This document shows positions 13,998 to 14,052 of a DNA stretch of 14,052 nt, in pieces. The notes beneath the pieces are model-generated. The model searched no databases. It was not told the DNA's origin and was given only the letters and a program-made list of their open reading frames with translations. Origin of the DNA: Reyranella sp. (lineage in GTDB: Bacteria > Pseudomonadota > Alphaproteobacteria > Reyranellales > Reyranellaceae). The stretch spans positions 1 through 14,052 of the forward strand of contig JAKFVZ010000138.1 in the NCBI GenBank assembly GCA_021732965.1, read 5' to 3'. Numbering within the stretch: position 1 is the stretch's first letter; every line of letters begins with the position of its first letter. The position numbers and the translations under genes were made by a program.

Positions 13998-14052
13998 GCG
14001 TCCGGGGCGGTTGTTTGTTGGGTTCCGGGCCTAGGTTTCGAGCGTGCCCGCC

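Noticed and set aside
10361..14052. CRISPR array or toxin-antitoxin pair in the accessory block
   Set aside because: No regularly spaced repeats are seen, and no small overlapping gene pair with toxin or antitoxin motifs.

Overview
The window reads as a high-GC alphaproteobacterial chromosome segment. The evidence is the rsmI-yraN-(sirB1-like)-gshB order, Mqo plus a class II fumarase, very GC-rich third positions, and an alphaproteobacterial-style palindromic intergenic repeat. A Rhodospirillales/Reyranella-like or Bradyrhizobium-like host is my guess only. No species can be fixed from this sequence.

Region 1 (1-5393, all + strand) is a conserved housekeeping run. It holds the 3' part of rsmI (16S rRNA methyltransferase), yraN (putative nuclease), a SirB1/transglutaminase-like TPR protein, gshB (glutathione synthetase), a secreted ankyrin-repeat protein, arfB (ribosome rescue) and fumC (fumarase). 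Several pairs overlap by 4 bases (ATGA), so they are probably translationally coupled. Region 2 (5394-5620) is a convergent junction with a terminator-like hairpin and a ~110-bp two-armed palindromic repeat. Region 3 (5621-8772, - strand) is an operon of a cupin protein, mqo and a ThrE-type threonine/serine exporter. fumC and mqo make and oxidise malate in neighbouring, convergent units. Region 4 (8773-10309) is a divergent control region with a perfect 12-bp palindrome, followed by an 8-oxoguanine deaminase-like amidohydrolase that apparently starts at CTG.

Region 5 (10361-14052) begins with tRNA-Arg(CCU), a typical integration target. Beyond it base composition falls: sampled coding rows are about 50% G+C, against about 70% in a sampled row of region 1. 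All four recognisable genes there are on the - strand. In transcription order they are an EEP-family endonuclease/phosphatase, an ATGA-coupled M15 (DD-peptidase-like) fold protein, a protein with a PD-(D/E)XK-like D...ExK pattern, and a CoiA-like nuclease with zinc-knuckle cysteines and a D...ExQ core. A ~55-bp imperfect direct repeat flanks this block just inside the tRNA and near the window's right end.

I read the block as a tRNA-linked accessory island. Three nuclease-like proteins with one peptidase-like partner make it the best candidate here for an undescribed system, possibly defence or DNA processing. No integrase is visible and function is not proven.
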